Source: a bacterium (lineage in GTDB: Bacteria > Vulcanimicrobiota > Vulcanimicrobiia > Vulcanimicrobiales > SCRA01). Taken from it: a stretch of DNA of 64,000 nt. The position numbers and the translations under genes are program-made. Each line of letters starts with the position of its first letter. The first letter of the stretch is position 1. The DNA lies in the NCBI GenBank assembly GCA_004297985.1, contig SCRA01000087.1:1-64000 (forward strand), given 5' to 3'. Under the pieces are notes generated by a model that was not told the origin of the DNA, did no database searches, and saw nothing but the letters and a program-made list of their open reading frames with translations. Below are positions 1 through 8,437 of this stretch, one piece after another.

Positions 1-176
1 GCGCTGCGTAGATGTCGGCTCCGACATCGGCGTATCCCCACGAGTACGAGCCCCATGGCGTCACGGCTCGACGCAGGGTCGGGGGCGGCGCCCCCTCGGC
101 CTTCTTGCTCAGCATTCGGCCAGCGGGGTTCGTGCGGCAGGAGTCGGCACTCCTGCACCCGGAAAACGCGCCGGTC
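1..176. other. Left edge, no supported gene
   Basis: An upstream-extended reading frame exists here, but its translation does not resemble the TrkA fold that begins at 177, so I treat this as non-coding or the tail of an unseen gene. It holds an 18-bp dyad at 11-28 (GATGTCGG, CT, CCGACATC) and a hairpin at 81-95 (GGGGGC, GGC, GCCCCC). The second could be a terminator of a gene to the left. Neither has a T-tract, so both roles are guesses. Confidence 0.4.
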
Positions 177-590
177 ATGATCCTCGTATTGGGAAGCACG
201 CGTCTAGGTGCCCGGCTCGTCAAGGCGCTCCGCGCCGCCTCGCAAGAGGTGACCATCGTCGAGCGCAATCGCCGCTACCTCGAGCAGTATCTCAGCGACG
301 ATCACGGCGCCACCGTGGTGTTGGGTTCACCTACCGATCCCGACGTGCTCCAGCGTGCCGGCGTGGAGCGTGCAGACGTCATCTGCGTGGCCAACCGCGA
401 CGACGCGCTCAACGTCTTGCTGGCCGATCTGCTCCGTGCACGTTTCCCGTCCAAGCGTATTCTCGTGCGCCTCGACGATCCCGCGCTCACGCAAGTCTTC
501 CGCGAAGGCGGCTCCGAGGTGGTCAGCCCACTCGATCTCGCCGTCACCGCCTTCACGCACTCGATCGTCCCGATCACGGAGCGCGTCTGA
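177..590 (+). CDS. TrkA-N (RCK) domain potassium-uptake regulator, first copy
   Basis: A 137-residue single Rossmann fold of the TrkA-N/RCK type, which in Trk and Ktr systems binds NAD(H) or ATP on the cytoplasmic side and gates a K+ channel subunit. The start at 177 is chosen because the fold begins exactly there (MILVLGSTRLGARLV). The nucleotide loop reads G-S-T-R-L-G, so the middle glycine of GxGxxG is Thr. An acidic residue ends strand 2 (TIVERN). There is no TrkA-C domain, and the protein stops after the Rossmann fold. It overlaps the next gene by one base (TGATG), so the two are probably co-translated. The channel subunit (TrkH/KtrB) is not in the window. The family is clear, but the exact partner is unknown. 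Confidence 0.85.
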   Translation: MILVLGSTRLGARLVKALRAASQEVTIVERNRRYLEQYLSDDHGATVVLGSPTDPDVLQRAGVERADVICVANRDDALNVLLADLLRARFPSKRILVRLDDPALTQVFREGGSEVVSPLDLAVTAFTHSIVPITERV

Positions 591-994
591 TGTTCGTCTT
601 GATCTGCGGCAGCGGCAAAGTGGGCGTCCACCTGGTACGGAGCCTCGTGGCCGATGGTTACGAAGTCGCCATCATCGAGCGCGACGAGGACATCGGGCGC
701 ACGGTCGCCGAGCATTTCCCCGACGTCTGCGTCTTCTCCGGCGATGCTACGGAGAGCAGCGTACTGCGGCATGCGGGGATCGAACGCGCGGACGTGGTCG
801 TCGCCGCGGCCGGCGATGACAAGGACAACTACACCATCTGCAAGATCGCGCGCCGCATGTTCAACGTACCGCGCTGCGTGGCGCGCGTCAACGAGCCCGC
901 ACTCCACGACCTCTTCCGCGCCGAAGGCGTGGGCGCCATCATCAACGTGACGGCGATGGCCGCGCAAGCCATCGAGTCCGCCGTCAACTCGTGA
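590..994 (+). CDS. TrkA-N (RCK) domain potassium-uptake regulator, second copy
   Basis: A second single-domain TrkA-N protein of 134 residues, directly behind the first. Here the nucleotide loop is intact ([11 protein letters not shown], GxGxxG) and an acidic residue follows strand 2 (AIIERDE), which predicts NAD(H) binding. The middle contains the usual GDAT and [11 protein letters not shown] segments of RCK domains. It also lacks TrkA-C. The pair probably forms a heteromeric RCK assembly, with one canonical and one degenerate site, comparable to the two halves of E. coli TrkA split into genes. Its stop overlaps the end of the convergent chemoreceptor gene by 11 bases. Confidence 0.87.
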   Translation: MFVLICGSGKVGVHLVRSLVADGYEVAIIERDEDIGRTVAEHFPDVCVFSGDATESSVLRHAGIERADVVVAAAGDDKDNYTICKIARRMFNVPRCVARVNEPALHDLFRAEGVGAIINVTAMAAQAIESAVNS

Positions 995-3143
995 GCATGT
1001 AACGCCCAACGCTGCCGCGCAGCGCGGAGGCCTCGCTCTCCAGCCGCTCGGCTAAGGCATTGACCCGCTTGGAGGCATCCTCAACGGCGCCGGCGCGCTC
1101 GCGCAGCGTCTCGGCCGAGGCGGAAACTTCCTCGGCGCTCTCGCGGTGGACGTGCGAGACGCGCGTGAGGCGGTCGGCGACACCGCTGATCGACTCGACC
1201 TCTGCGCGGTTCTCCGATGCCGTCTCGCTGACGCGCACCATGAGCTCCACGAGATGGCGTGTCACGGAGCTTTGCTCTCTTTGCGCCAGCTCGATCTCGG
1301 CCATGAGCCCGCGCACCTCTCCCACAGCCTCCACGATCGTAGCGATCGCCTCCCCTGCCGAGCGCGCTCGCTCCTGCCCCTCCGAGACGGCGGCAAGGCC
1401 CTCGCCCACGGCGGCGACCGCGCTTCCAGACTGGCGCTGCACATCGTGGACCAGGCGTCCGATCTCCTTCGTCGCCGCCTGCGAGCGTTCGGCCAGCTTA
1501 CGAATCTCGTCGGCCACCACGGCGAAGCCACGCCCTTGGTCCCCGGCGCGTGCCGCCTCGATCGCCGCGTTCAGCGCCAGCAGATTCGTTTGATCGGCGA
1601 TCTCCTCGATGGCGGTGGTGATCGTTCCGATGCGCTCGCTGGCGCCGTTGAGCATCTCGATCACACCGCGCAGGCGCTCCATCGCCGCTTCGCTGGTTCG
1701 CGAGGCCTCGATCGAGGAGAGCACGGCGGCCTGTCCCTCGGAGGCGGCTCCCGCTGCGGCGGTCGAGCGTGCCAAGACCCCCTTCGCGGTGGCTGCGCTC
1801 TGCGTCAGCGCCGCGGAGAGCTCGCCGACCGAGGTGACCGAGGCCTGTGCCGCCTCGGTGAGGCCATCGGCGCCGCCGCTCAGCGTCTCGAATCCGCGGC
1901 GCAAAGCCACCACGTCGCGATCGAGCTCCTCCACCTGCTCCCGGCTGCGCTCCATCGCGCCCGCCGTCGCGCCCGCCAAGCGCGCCGCTTCGACGGAGGC
2001 CGCCGTGAGGTCGTCGCCGGTGCGGCGAAGCACCTCGACACCTTCGCGCAGACGCTGCGAGGTCGAGCCGGCGTCGCGCAGCACCGCTCGCATCGTGGTA
2101 AGCAGGGTCGCCAACGCCCTCCCCATGCGGTCGCGCTCGTGTTGCACCGAGATCTCGATCTCCACGTTGCCGGCCGCGAAACCCTCCGCTTGATGCGCGA
2201 TCCACGCCAAGCGCGTGCTGGTCGAGATGAAGATGGCCGCCAATCCGCCCGCTTCGTGGAAGGCGCGCGGATCACCGCGCATCTCCGTGCCCGCGCTGAG
2301 GTCACCTTCACGGATGCGGCGCATCAGCGCCGTCACACGGCGGACCGGCTGGACGAGGTTCTCCGCCAGCAGATGCGTCATGAGCAGCGCGAAGGCCAGC
2401 GTGACGAGCGCGATCGCCGCGAAGCTCAGGAGCAGATGCGCGAGCGTTTGGCTTCGTCCTTCGACGCCCACCAGCGCGAGCGCCGTCTGGTGGTAGGCGA
2501 AGGAACCTAGCGCGAACGCCAGGAGCACGACGATCGCCGTGAAGACGACGAACAGGCGCGTACGCATCCGCAAGCCGCGACCGCTCTCGGCGGAGATGGG
2601 ATGGACCAGCGCGACAGCCCCTGCCAAGGCCGAGGCCACGTCGTCGTCGAGCAGATAGGTAACGACGGCGGCGAAGAGACCGGCCAGCACGATCGCCGCC
2701 ATCAGTTGCACGATCACCGTCCCGTCGAAGAGCGGCTCGCCGCGCAGGGAGAGGAAGAGCTGCGAGGCAGCCATCCCCGATCCTCCGCCGATCGGATACT
2801 CCACGGCTACCAGTACCGCGATGCGCTGAGCCAGTGAGCTCAGCTCATCGACGCTTCCGTCGGGCGCGCGGCTCTCCGGCTCGTAGAAGATCGCCATGGC
2901 GCTGCGAATCGCTCGGCGCTCGATCCACGAGCCAAACGGAATCGTAGCCCCGAGACCGACGGCGAAGCCGACGGCAATCGCCAGCGTATGCGCCGCGTCG
3001 AAGCCGACGTTGGCGTAGATGTACCAGGCAAGGAAGGGGAGACTGACGAGCAAACGGATTCCGTGCGTGCGCGTGAATCCGCGACGCAGGGAACGGGCAC
3101 GGTCGAGTGCGTCGTGCGCGCTCGACTCGAGAGAGCCGTCCAT
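984..3143 (-). CDS. Methyl-accepting chemotaxis protein
   Basis: A 719-residue membrane chemoreceptor. The N-terminal half has several hydrophobic segments (about residues 28-47, 51-72, 137-165, 197-220 and 233-258) and no large periplasmic sensor domain, so it may sense membrane state or redox rather than an external ligand. A HAMP-like segment follows at about 260-310. Around 510-550 lies the CheW/CheA-binding hairpin tip ([19 protein letters not shown]), followed by [16 protein letters not shown], which identifies the family. The rest is coiled coil. The start at 3143 (MDGSLESS) is chosen over an upstream ATG at 3299 that would overlap the preceding gene. No CheA or CheW is nearby, so it is an orphan receptor. 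Confidence 0.9.
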   Translation of the reverse strand: MDGSLESSAHDALDRARSLRRGFTRTHGIRLLVSLPFLAWYIYANVGFDAAHTLAIAVGFAVGLGATIPFGSWIERRAIRSAMAIFYEPESRAPDGSVDELSSLAQRIAVLVAVEYPIGGGSGMAASQLFLSLRGEPLFDGTVIVQLMAAIVLAGLFAAVVTYLLDDDVASALAGAVALVHPISAESGRGLRMRTRLFVVFTAIVVLLAFALGSFAYHQTALALVGVEGRSQTLAHLLLSFAAIALVTLAFALLMTHLLAENLVQPVRRVTALMRRIREGDLSAGTEMRGDPRAFHEAGGLAAIFISTSTRLAWIAHQAEGFAAGNVEIEISVQHERDRMGRALATLLTTMRAVLRDAGSTSQRLREGVEVLRRTGDDLTAASVEAARLAGATAGAMERSREQVEELDRDVVALRRGFETLSGGADGLTEAAQASVTSVGELSAALTQSAATAKGVLARSTAAAGAASEGQAAVLSSIEASRTSEAAMERLRGVIEMLNGASERIGTITTAIEEIADQTNLLALNAAIEAARAGDQGRGFAVVADEIRKLAERSQAATKEIGRLVHDVQRQSGSAVAAVGEGLAAVSEGQERARSAGEAIATIVEAVGEVRGLMAEIELAQREQSSVTRHLVELMVRVSETASENRAEVESISGVADRLTRVSHVHRESAEEVSASAETLRERAGAVEDASKRVNALAERLESEASALRGSVGRYMLTS

Positions 3144-3165
3144 GTCGTCACATGATCGGCACGAA

Positions 3166-3196
3166 GCGGCCCGCCCCCTTTTACGGGACGGGCCGC
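3166..3196 (-). terminator. Hairpin between mfd-like gene and chemoreceptor gene
   Basis: GCGGCCCG (3166-3173) pairs perfectly with CGGGCCGC (3189-3196) over a 15-base loop. It sits just past the stop at 3223 and before the chemoreceptor start at 3143. There is only a weak T-rich stretch, so it may be an imperfect terminator or an mRNA-stabilising stem. Confidence 0.4.
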
Positions 3197-3222
3197 GGTG
3201 CAGCGATTGTGTAAAGTGTTGG

Positions 3223-4854
3223 TTAGCGCTTAGCGGCGGAGCGCTTCTGCTCCACGGCATCCCCCATCTTCGCCAGCTCCACCACCACGCCGGTGGCACG
3301 GCTCTCGTAGCGTGAAAGCACGTCGACGGCCGAGAGCGGAAGCAGCAGACGATCGTTACCGGCGAAGCTGAGCTCGATCAGCTCGCGCTTCTCGCCCAGG
3401 ATCGTCTCCTCGCGCACACCGCCGTAGCGCGCCAGGCCGTGCACGGCGTGGAGCACGTAATCGCCGGGCGCCAGCTCTTTGAGCGTGATCGGCTCGCCTT
3501 CGAAGGAGGGGAGCACATCTTCTGCCGTCGCCGCCTCGCCAAAAAGCTCGGCGTCGCAGATGAAGTGGAGGCCCAGCTTAGGCAGCGAGAACCCGCGCCC
3601 CAGGGCACCGCGGTCGACGTAAACGTTGCTGCCCTTCTTCGGCTCGAGCCCTAGCGCGCGCAAGTGACCCGCGATGCGCGAGCGCTTCGCCGTCACGATG
3701 CAGAGCTCGTCGCCTCGTTCCACCCAACCCTTGGCCTGCTCGAGAACGCGTCCCGTGCGCCCCGTCTCGATCGTTAGCTCTTCGCCCGCGAGATCGATCG
3801 ACTTTTTCGGCTTAGGCAGCCACCCCGCGGCGAGCTCGCCCACCACGACAAACGGATGCACCGTCACGTCCTTACGCAACGCCTCCTCCGCACGCTGTAA
3901 CGGCGCGATGCGCGGCACCACCTCGACGCTCTCGCCTGCGGGCTTCGCGGCCTCCTCGACGACTTTAGGGAGCGCGGGTTCCTCGCCGTCGAGCACGACC
4001 AGCGCGTTCTCGCCGACGAGATCGAGCAGCGTCGTCTCGTACGCATAGCCCGTCCAGGCATCGGGGAGATCGCCGCCGGACCTAGCGTACTCTTTGGCCC
4101 CCTGCTCCTTCACGCGCCTAACCACGGCCGCACGCGTCTCTTCGTCGTCGAGGGTCTCGGACCACGGCCAGAGACGCACGTCGCCGACGTTTTCCAGAGC
4201 CCGGCCGTCGGCGAGCTCGAGCACCCCGACGCGCTCCAGGCGCTCGCCGTCGAACTCTAGACGGCGCGCGCCGCTCTCCGTGGCAGGCCACACGTCGAGC
4301 GTGCCTCCGCGCACGGCGAACTCGCCACGCCCTTTGATCGTCTCCACGCGGCGGTAGCCGATGGCCACCAGGCGTGCCAGCAGGTCGTCCCAGGCCATCT
4401 CGGTGCCCGGCTTGAGATGCAGCGCACGGGCGCGGTACGCGGCTGCCGGCGCAATGTGCTGGCGCAACGCGGCCAGCGAGGTGACGATGATCGCGGAGGA
4501 CTTCTTGTCGCGCAGCAGGCGCTCCAGCGCAGGCGCGCGCCGCTCGCGAGACTTCGGCTGAAAGAGCGCCTCGTCGGGCTCGGGACGCGATGGAAACTCC
4601 ACCAAACGCGTGGCCTGGACTCCGAGGAAGTATGCCAAGTCGTCGGCACGCCGCGAAATCAGCGCATCGTCGGGTACCACGATCACGGCCGACTCCGCTT
4701 TGGTCCGCTTGATCAGGGCGACGGTGACCGCTGCCCGCGCACCTTGAGGGGTGCCACGGAGGGCGACGCCGCCCACCAGAGCCTTGGCTGCCTCCTTGAG
4801 GGGCGCAGCCTCATCGAAGCGGGCACGGATCCGTGAACGCGCTGAAAGAGCCAT
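3223..4854 (-). CDS. Mfd-like protein: UvrB-homology and RNAP-interaction domains only
   Basis: 543 residues that match the N-terminal half of the transcription-repair coupling factor Mfd. Residues 1 to about 330 resemble the UvrB-homology module, with the strand [16 protein letters not shown] near 175-190. Residues about 455-515 are the RNA polymerase-interacting domain ([16 protein letters not shown], then [21 protein letters not shown]). The protein ends a few residues into the linker that normally leads to the RecG-like translocase ([18 protein letters not shown]). No helicase motifs follow in any frame; the next gene is the chemoreceptor. It could bind RNA polymerase and perhaps UvrA but cannot translocate DNA by itself. 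Full Mfd is about 1150 residues. Either the motor is encoded elsewhere or this is a non-translocating paralogue. Confidence 0.8.
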   Translation of the reverse strand: MALSARSRIRARFDEAAPLKEAAKALVGGVALRGTPQGARAAVTVALIKRTKAESAVIVVPDDALISRRADDLAYFLGVQATRLVEFPSRPEPDEALFQPKSRERRAPALERLLRDKKSSAIIVTSLAALRQHIAPAAAYRARALHLKPGTEMAWDDLLARLVAIGYRRVETIKGRGEFAVRGGTLDVWPATESGARRLEFDGERLERVGVLELADGRALENVGDVRLWPWSETLDDEETRAAVVRRVKEQGAKEYARSGGDLPDAWTGYAYETTLLDLVGENALVVLDGEEPALPKVVEEAAKPAGESVEVVPRIAPLQRAEEALRKDVTVHPFVVVGELAAGWLPKPKKSIDLAGEELTIETGRTGRVLEQAKGWVERGDELCIVTAKRSRIAGHLRALGLEPKKGSNVYVDRGALGRGFSLPKLGLHFICDAELFGEAATAEDVLPSFEGEPITLKELAPGDYVLHAVHGLARYGGVREETILGEKRELIELSFAGNDRLLLPLSAVDVLSRYESRATGVVVELAKMGDAVEQKRSAAKR

Positions 4855-5042
4855 CGTTGTAGTTTACCACGTGTTGGAAGGGGGGCTTAGGTCTATGAAC
4901 CCAACTGTTCGACGTTTGGTGGCGCAAATCATCCGGCGGCAGGCTTTCCCGCACGGACACACGCTTTCGCAAGCATGAGCACGCTCGAGCTATGGGCCTT
5001 GCCCAGCCCGGAGACCTGCGGCGCGGCGGCGAATAGGCATCT

Positions 5043-5249
5043 ATGGGAATCTCGGGAAAGAGCCACGCCGACTGCGCCAACAAGATGCGCTACGAGAGTT
5101 CGGAGGAGGCCGAGGCGGCCGCCGCCGGCGCCCTGGAGCGCGGCGGCATCGAGCTTTGGCCGTACCGCTGCCCCTTCTGCGCGCGCTTCCACCTTACAAC
5201 CCAGCGGCCCGGACGCGAGGCGGGGCACCGCCGGCGCCCAAATCGATGA
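5043..5249 (+). CDS. Small zinc-ribbon-like protein
   Basis: A 68-residue protein with a basic N-terminus, an Ala/Glu-rich helix and the knuckle YRCPFCARFHLTT near residues 40-52. An upstream Cys (residue 11, HADCANK) may complete the metal site. Small proteins ending in a Y-x-CPxC-x-x-WHLT type motif are common in bacteria and have no assigned function. Support for it being a real gene comes from the four-base ATGA overlap with the following permease gene, which implies translational coupling. The role is unknown. Confidence 0.6.
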   Translation: MGISGKSHADCANKMRYESSEEAEAAAAGALERGGIELWPYRCPFCARFHLTTQRPGREAGHRRRPNR

Positions 5250-6424
5250 ACCCTCTCACGAAGACCCTCCAGGTCGTCGCCCTATTGCTGGGCATCAGTC
5301 TGCTCTTGTGGATGCTCGGCCTGGTGCTGGCGCGGATCGAGTTGGTCTTCACAGTCGTCCTGATCTCGGTCCTCTTCTCCTACTTGATCTATCCGTTGGT
5401 GAAGCGGCTGGCTCGGCACATGCCGCGCGCGGCTGCCGTGTTGCTGGTCTATGCGGCCGCGCTGCTCACCCTGATCCTTTTCGTCGCCTACCTCGTGCCG
5501 CCGATCGCCGCGCAGGCTAACGAGCTGGCAAGGGCCTATCCACAGCTTCTCGCGCAGGTGCAGCGCGCATTCGCCGATCCGCAGAGCAGTCCGCTGCTGC
5601 GCGAGCTGCCGCCGCAGATCCGCAGCCTCCTGGCCGAAAACGCCGGGCGTCTAGGCCAGGAGGTCGGTAATGCCGCCTCGCACGTCGCCGGCCAGACGAT
5701 CGCCGTCGTCACCGGCGCCATCCATGCTGTCGTCGCCACCCTCCTCGTCTTCGTGGTGTCATTCTTCTTCATCGCGGACCTCGACCACATCCAAGGCGTC
5801 TTCTTCCGTGCCGTCCCCAAAGGGCGCCGCGAGGCGATGGTCTCCTTCGCCGTGGAGTGCGACCAGATCATCGGCGGCTTCATCCGCGGGCAGGTCATCG
5901 TGGCGCTCGTGGTTGGCGTGCTGGCAACCATCATCATGCTGCTCACGCACGTCAAATACGCATTGCTGCTGGGCCTCATCACCGGTATCGCCGACATCAT
6001 CCCCTACGTGGGCGCCGTGGTGGGCGCCGCCCCCGCGGTGCTGATCTCGCTCATCACCTTCGGCTGGGCTCACGCCCTGCTGGTCTTGGCGCTCTTCGTA
6101 TTGATGTACGAGGCCGAGGGACACTTCATCGCGCCGACGGTCGTCGGCCACTCGGTGGGACTCTCCCCGCTGGCCGTGCTCATCGCGCTGCTGATCGGCG
6201 GTGAGGCTTTCGGGCTGATCGGCCTACTGCTCGCCGTCCCGGCGGCTGGCATCCTGCGCATCATCCTGGTGCGCATCTTCCCGCCGACGACGGAGGGAGA
6301 GCGCGCGCTGGAGGCCGCGCGCTCGACGCACGCGGAGACCAAGGAGCCTCAGGCGGTAGCGGCAGCCGCAACGGCCGCGGCGAGCGCCCCACGACCGGAA
6401 CGTCCTCCGCAGGACGCAAGCTGA
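5246..6424 (+). CDS. AI-2E/PerM family transporter
   Basis: A 392-residue polytopic inner-membrane protein of the AI-2E transporter (PerM, YdiK, TqsA) superfamily. Two N-terminal membrane helices (about residues 8-28 and 32-50) and a third (about 62-84) precede a soluble amphipathic stretch, then five or more C-terminal helices, including IIPYVGAVVGAAPAVLISL and the family-typical segment EGHFIAPTVVGHSVGLSPLAVLIALLIGG. The Ala-rich tail is variable. Members have been tied to autoinducer-2, osmotic or Na+ export, and the substrate here cannot be read from sequence. The start at 5246 is chosen because it overlaps the preceding stop as ATGA and begins at the first helix. Confidence 0.87.
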   Translation: MNPLTKTLQVVALLLGISLLLWMLGLVLARIELVFTVVLISVLFSYLIYPLVKRLARHMPRAAAVLLVYAAALLTLILFVAYLVPPIAAQANELARAYPQLLAQVQRAFADPQSSPLLRELPPQIRSLLAENAGRLGQEVGNAASHVAGQTIAVVTGAIHAVVATLLVFVVSFFFIADLDHIQGVFFRAVPKGRREAMVSFAVECDQIIGGFIRGQVIVALVVGVLATIIMLLTHVKYALLLGLITGIADIIPYVGAVVGAAPAVLISLITFGWAHALLVLALFVLMYEAEGHFIAPTVVGHSVGLSPLAVLIALLIGGEAFGLIGLLLAVPAAGILRIILVRIFPPTTEGERALEAARSTHAETKEPQAVAAAATAAASAPRPERPPQDAS

Positions 6425-6439
6425 CTCTCCAGCTCGGCG

Positions 6440-8290
6440 CTACACGTCGAGCGTCGAGATATCGCCTTCCGGCTGCCCCATTGCGCGGGCACGCAGCAAG
6501 CGGCGCATGATTTTTCCCGAGCGTGTCTTGGGGAGCGTGGCTACGACGTGCACCTCCGAGGGGGTGGCGATCGCACCCATCGTTATGCGCACGTGCTCAC
6601 CGAAGAAGGCAGTTGGATCGACCGGCGGCTGCGCGCCTGCACGGAGCACCACGTGGCAGACCAGGCGCTCCCCCTTCAACTCGTCGGGAAGCCCGAAGGC
6701 GGCAGCCTCGGCAACCAGGGGGTGCTCCACCAGCGCATGCTCGACTTCGGCGCTGCCGATGCGATGGCCGGCGATGTTCATCACGTCGTCGATGCGCCCA
6801 ACCACGCGGAAGTAGCCGTCGGCATCGCGCAATGCGGCGTCCCCCGTGCGGTAGCCGTGCTCCGTCCACGCTGCTTTGAAGCGCGTATCGTCGCCGTAGA
6901 CCGTGCGAAACAGATGCGGGAAGGGGCGCGTCAGGTAGAGCTCTTCGTCGACGACCGTCGCGGAGATTCCGGGCATCGGAACGCCCACGGCGCCCGGCTT
7001 CACCGGATACCCGGGAGGTGCGCCCAGTTGTGGGCCGCCCGTCTCCGTCTGCCACCAGTTCTCGGCGACATTCCCCCACGTGCCATCGCCGCAGAGCACG
7101 CGGCGCGCCCAATGATAGGCCTCGGGGTTGAGCGGCTCGCCTGCGCACGTGAGCCAGCGCAGCGAACGCAGATCGCGCGCCTTCGCAGGCTCGTCGCCGA
7201 ACTTCATCAGGAAGCGGACCGTAGTCGGCGCGGTAAAGATCACATTGACACGCTCGCGCTCGATGATGTCGTAGATCACAGCGGTATCGGGATAGTCAGG
7301 CGCTCCCTCCCGGAAGATCGTCGTGAGCCCACAGATCAGCGGCGCGTAGACGATGTACGAGTGGCCGACGATCCAGCCGATATCACTGGCGCACCAGAAC
7401 ACCTCGTTGTCGCGCACCCCCCAATAGCGACGCATCAGGTAGGAGATACCGACGCCGTAACCGCCGTGGACGTGCAGCACGCCCTTGGGCTTACCGGTGG
7501 TGCCGGACGTGTAGAGAATGAAGAGCGGATGCTCCGCCTCGACGATCTCGATCGGTGCCTCGGCAGCCGCCGCTTCCAGCAGCTCGCCCCAGTCGGAGCG
7601 CTTACGCCCGTCGGCGACCGCTGGGATCGCCGTTTCACTCCGACGGCGCCAGACCGCCACGTGGCCCACCGTATGACAGCCCGCGGCTAATGCCTGCTCG
7701 ACCGTTGGTGCGAGGGCGATCGGCTTGCCGCGCCGGTAGGTGTAGTCGGCGGTCACGATCACGGTGGCTTTCGCGTCTTCTACGCGCGCCTGCAGCGAGG
7801 AGGCCGCGAGTCCGGCATAGACCACGCTATGCACGGCGCCCAGGCGCGCGCAGGCCAGCATTGCGGCAACCGCCTCGAGAGTCAGCGGCAGATAAAGGAC
7901 CACCGCGTCGCCCCGCTTCACGCCCATCGAGCGCAACGCATTGGCCGCCCGCGCCACACGCGCGGCGAGTTCGCCGTAGGTTACCTCGATGCGCGTGCGG
8001 CAGTCCTCGGAGAGCCAGATGTAGGCTACCTTGTTGCGCAGCGCTCCGTTGGCATGGCGGTCGACGGCTGAGGCCACGATGTTCAGCTTGCCGTCGTCGT
8101 ACCAGCGATAGAACGGTGCATTCGACTCGTCGAGCACGCGCGAAAAAGGTTCGGCCCAGTCTAGCACCTCCGCCTGGGTGCGCCAAAACGCAAGGGGGTC
8201 GGTGGCCGCGGCGGCGCACTCACGATCGAAATCGTCGCGAAGCGCGGCGGCGTTCGGGGAGACGAAAGGAACATAGGGTTCGGTTTGCAT
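6440..8290 (-). CDS. acsA: Acetyl-CoA synthetase (AMP-forming)
   Basis: 616 residues. It activates acetate with ATP to acetyl-AMP and then acetyl-CoA. ANL-superfamily motifs appear in order: the P-loop YTSGTTGKPKG near residue 260, WWQTETGG near 413 (the Trp that limits the acyl pocket to acetate-sized substrates), YRTGDAALRDADGY followed by GRIDDVMNIAGHRIGSAEVE, and the C-terminal catalytic lysine in TRSGKIMRRLLR near 597, the usual target of regulatory acetylation. It is slightly shorter than the typical 640-650. Propionyl-CoA synthetase is the main alternative. It is separated from clpC upstream by a strong hairpin, so it is probably its own unit. Confidence 0.9.
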   Translation of the reverse strand: MQTEPYVPFVSPNAAALRDDFDRECAAAATDPLAFWRTQAEVLDWAEPFSRVLDESNAPFYRWYDDGKLNIVASAVDRHANGALRNKVAYIWLSEDCRTRIEVTYGELAARVARAANALRSMGVKRGDAVVLYLPLTLEAVAAMLACARLGAVHSVVYAGLAASSLQARVEDAKATVIVTADYTYRRGKPIALAPTVEQALAAGCHTVGHVAVWRRRSETAIPAVADGRKRSDWGELLEAAAAEAPIEIVEAEHPLFILYTSGTTGKPKGVLHVHGGYGVGISYLMRRYWGVRDNEVFWCASDIGWIVGHSYIVYAPLICGLTTIFREGAPDYPDTAVIYDIIERERVNVIFTAPTTVRFLMKFGDEPAKARDLRSLRWLTCAGEPLNPEAYHWARRVLCGDGTWGNVAENWWQTETGGPQLGAPPGYPVKPGAVGVPMPGISATVVDEELYLTRPFPHLFRTVYGDDTRFKAAWTEHGYRTGDAALRDADGYFRVVGRIDDVMNIAGHRIGSAEVEHALVEHPLVAEAAAFGLPDELKGERLVCHVVLRAGAQPPVDPTAFFGEHVRITMGAIATPSEVHVVATLPKTRSGKIMRRLLRARAMGQPEGDISTLDV

Positions 8291-8381
8291 GCGAACTACC
8301 TCATGTCGACGCGATCGTCGTGACCGGGCGTGTGGACGTGCTGGCGTTCGTCGCCGTCCAGGAGCGGCCCTATGACAACGG

Positions 8382-8404
8382 GGAGGGCCTCTATGAGGCC
8401 CTCC
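8382..8404 (-). terminator. Hairpin terminator after clpC
   Basis: A perfect 10-bp stem (GGAGGGCCTC with GAGGCCCTCC) and a 3-base loop, located between the clpC stop at 8438 and the acsA start at 8290. No long T-tract follows on the minus strand, so termination may be partial. Confidence 0.55.
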
Positions 8405-8437
8405 TCGTACACGCCGAACATCGTCTACGCGAGAGCG

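Noticed and set aside
4975-5520. A 181-codon frame overlapping the small zinc-ribbon and permease genes
   Set aside because: It is an out-of-frame shadow of the AI-2E permease, rich in Arg/Pro/Ala with no hydrophobic pattern.
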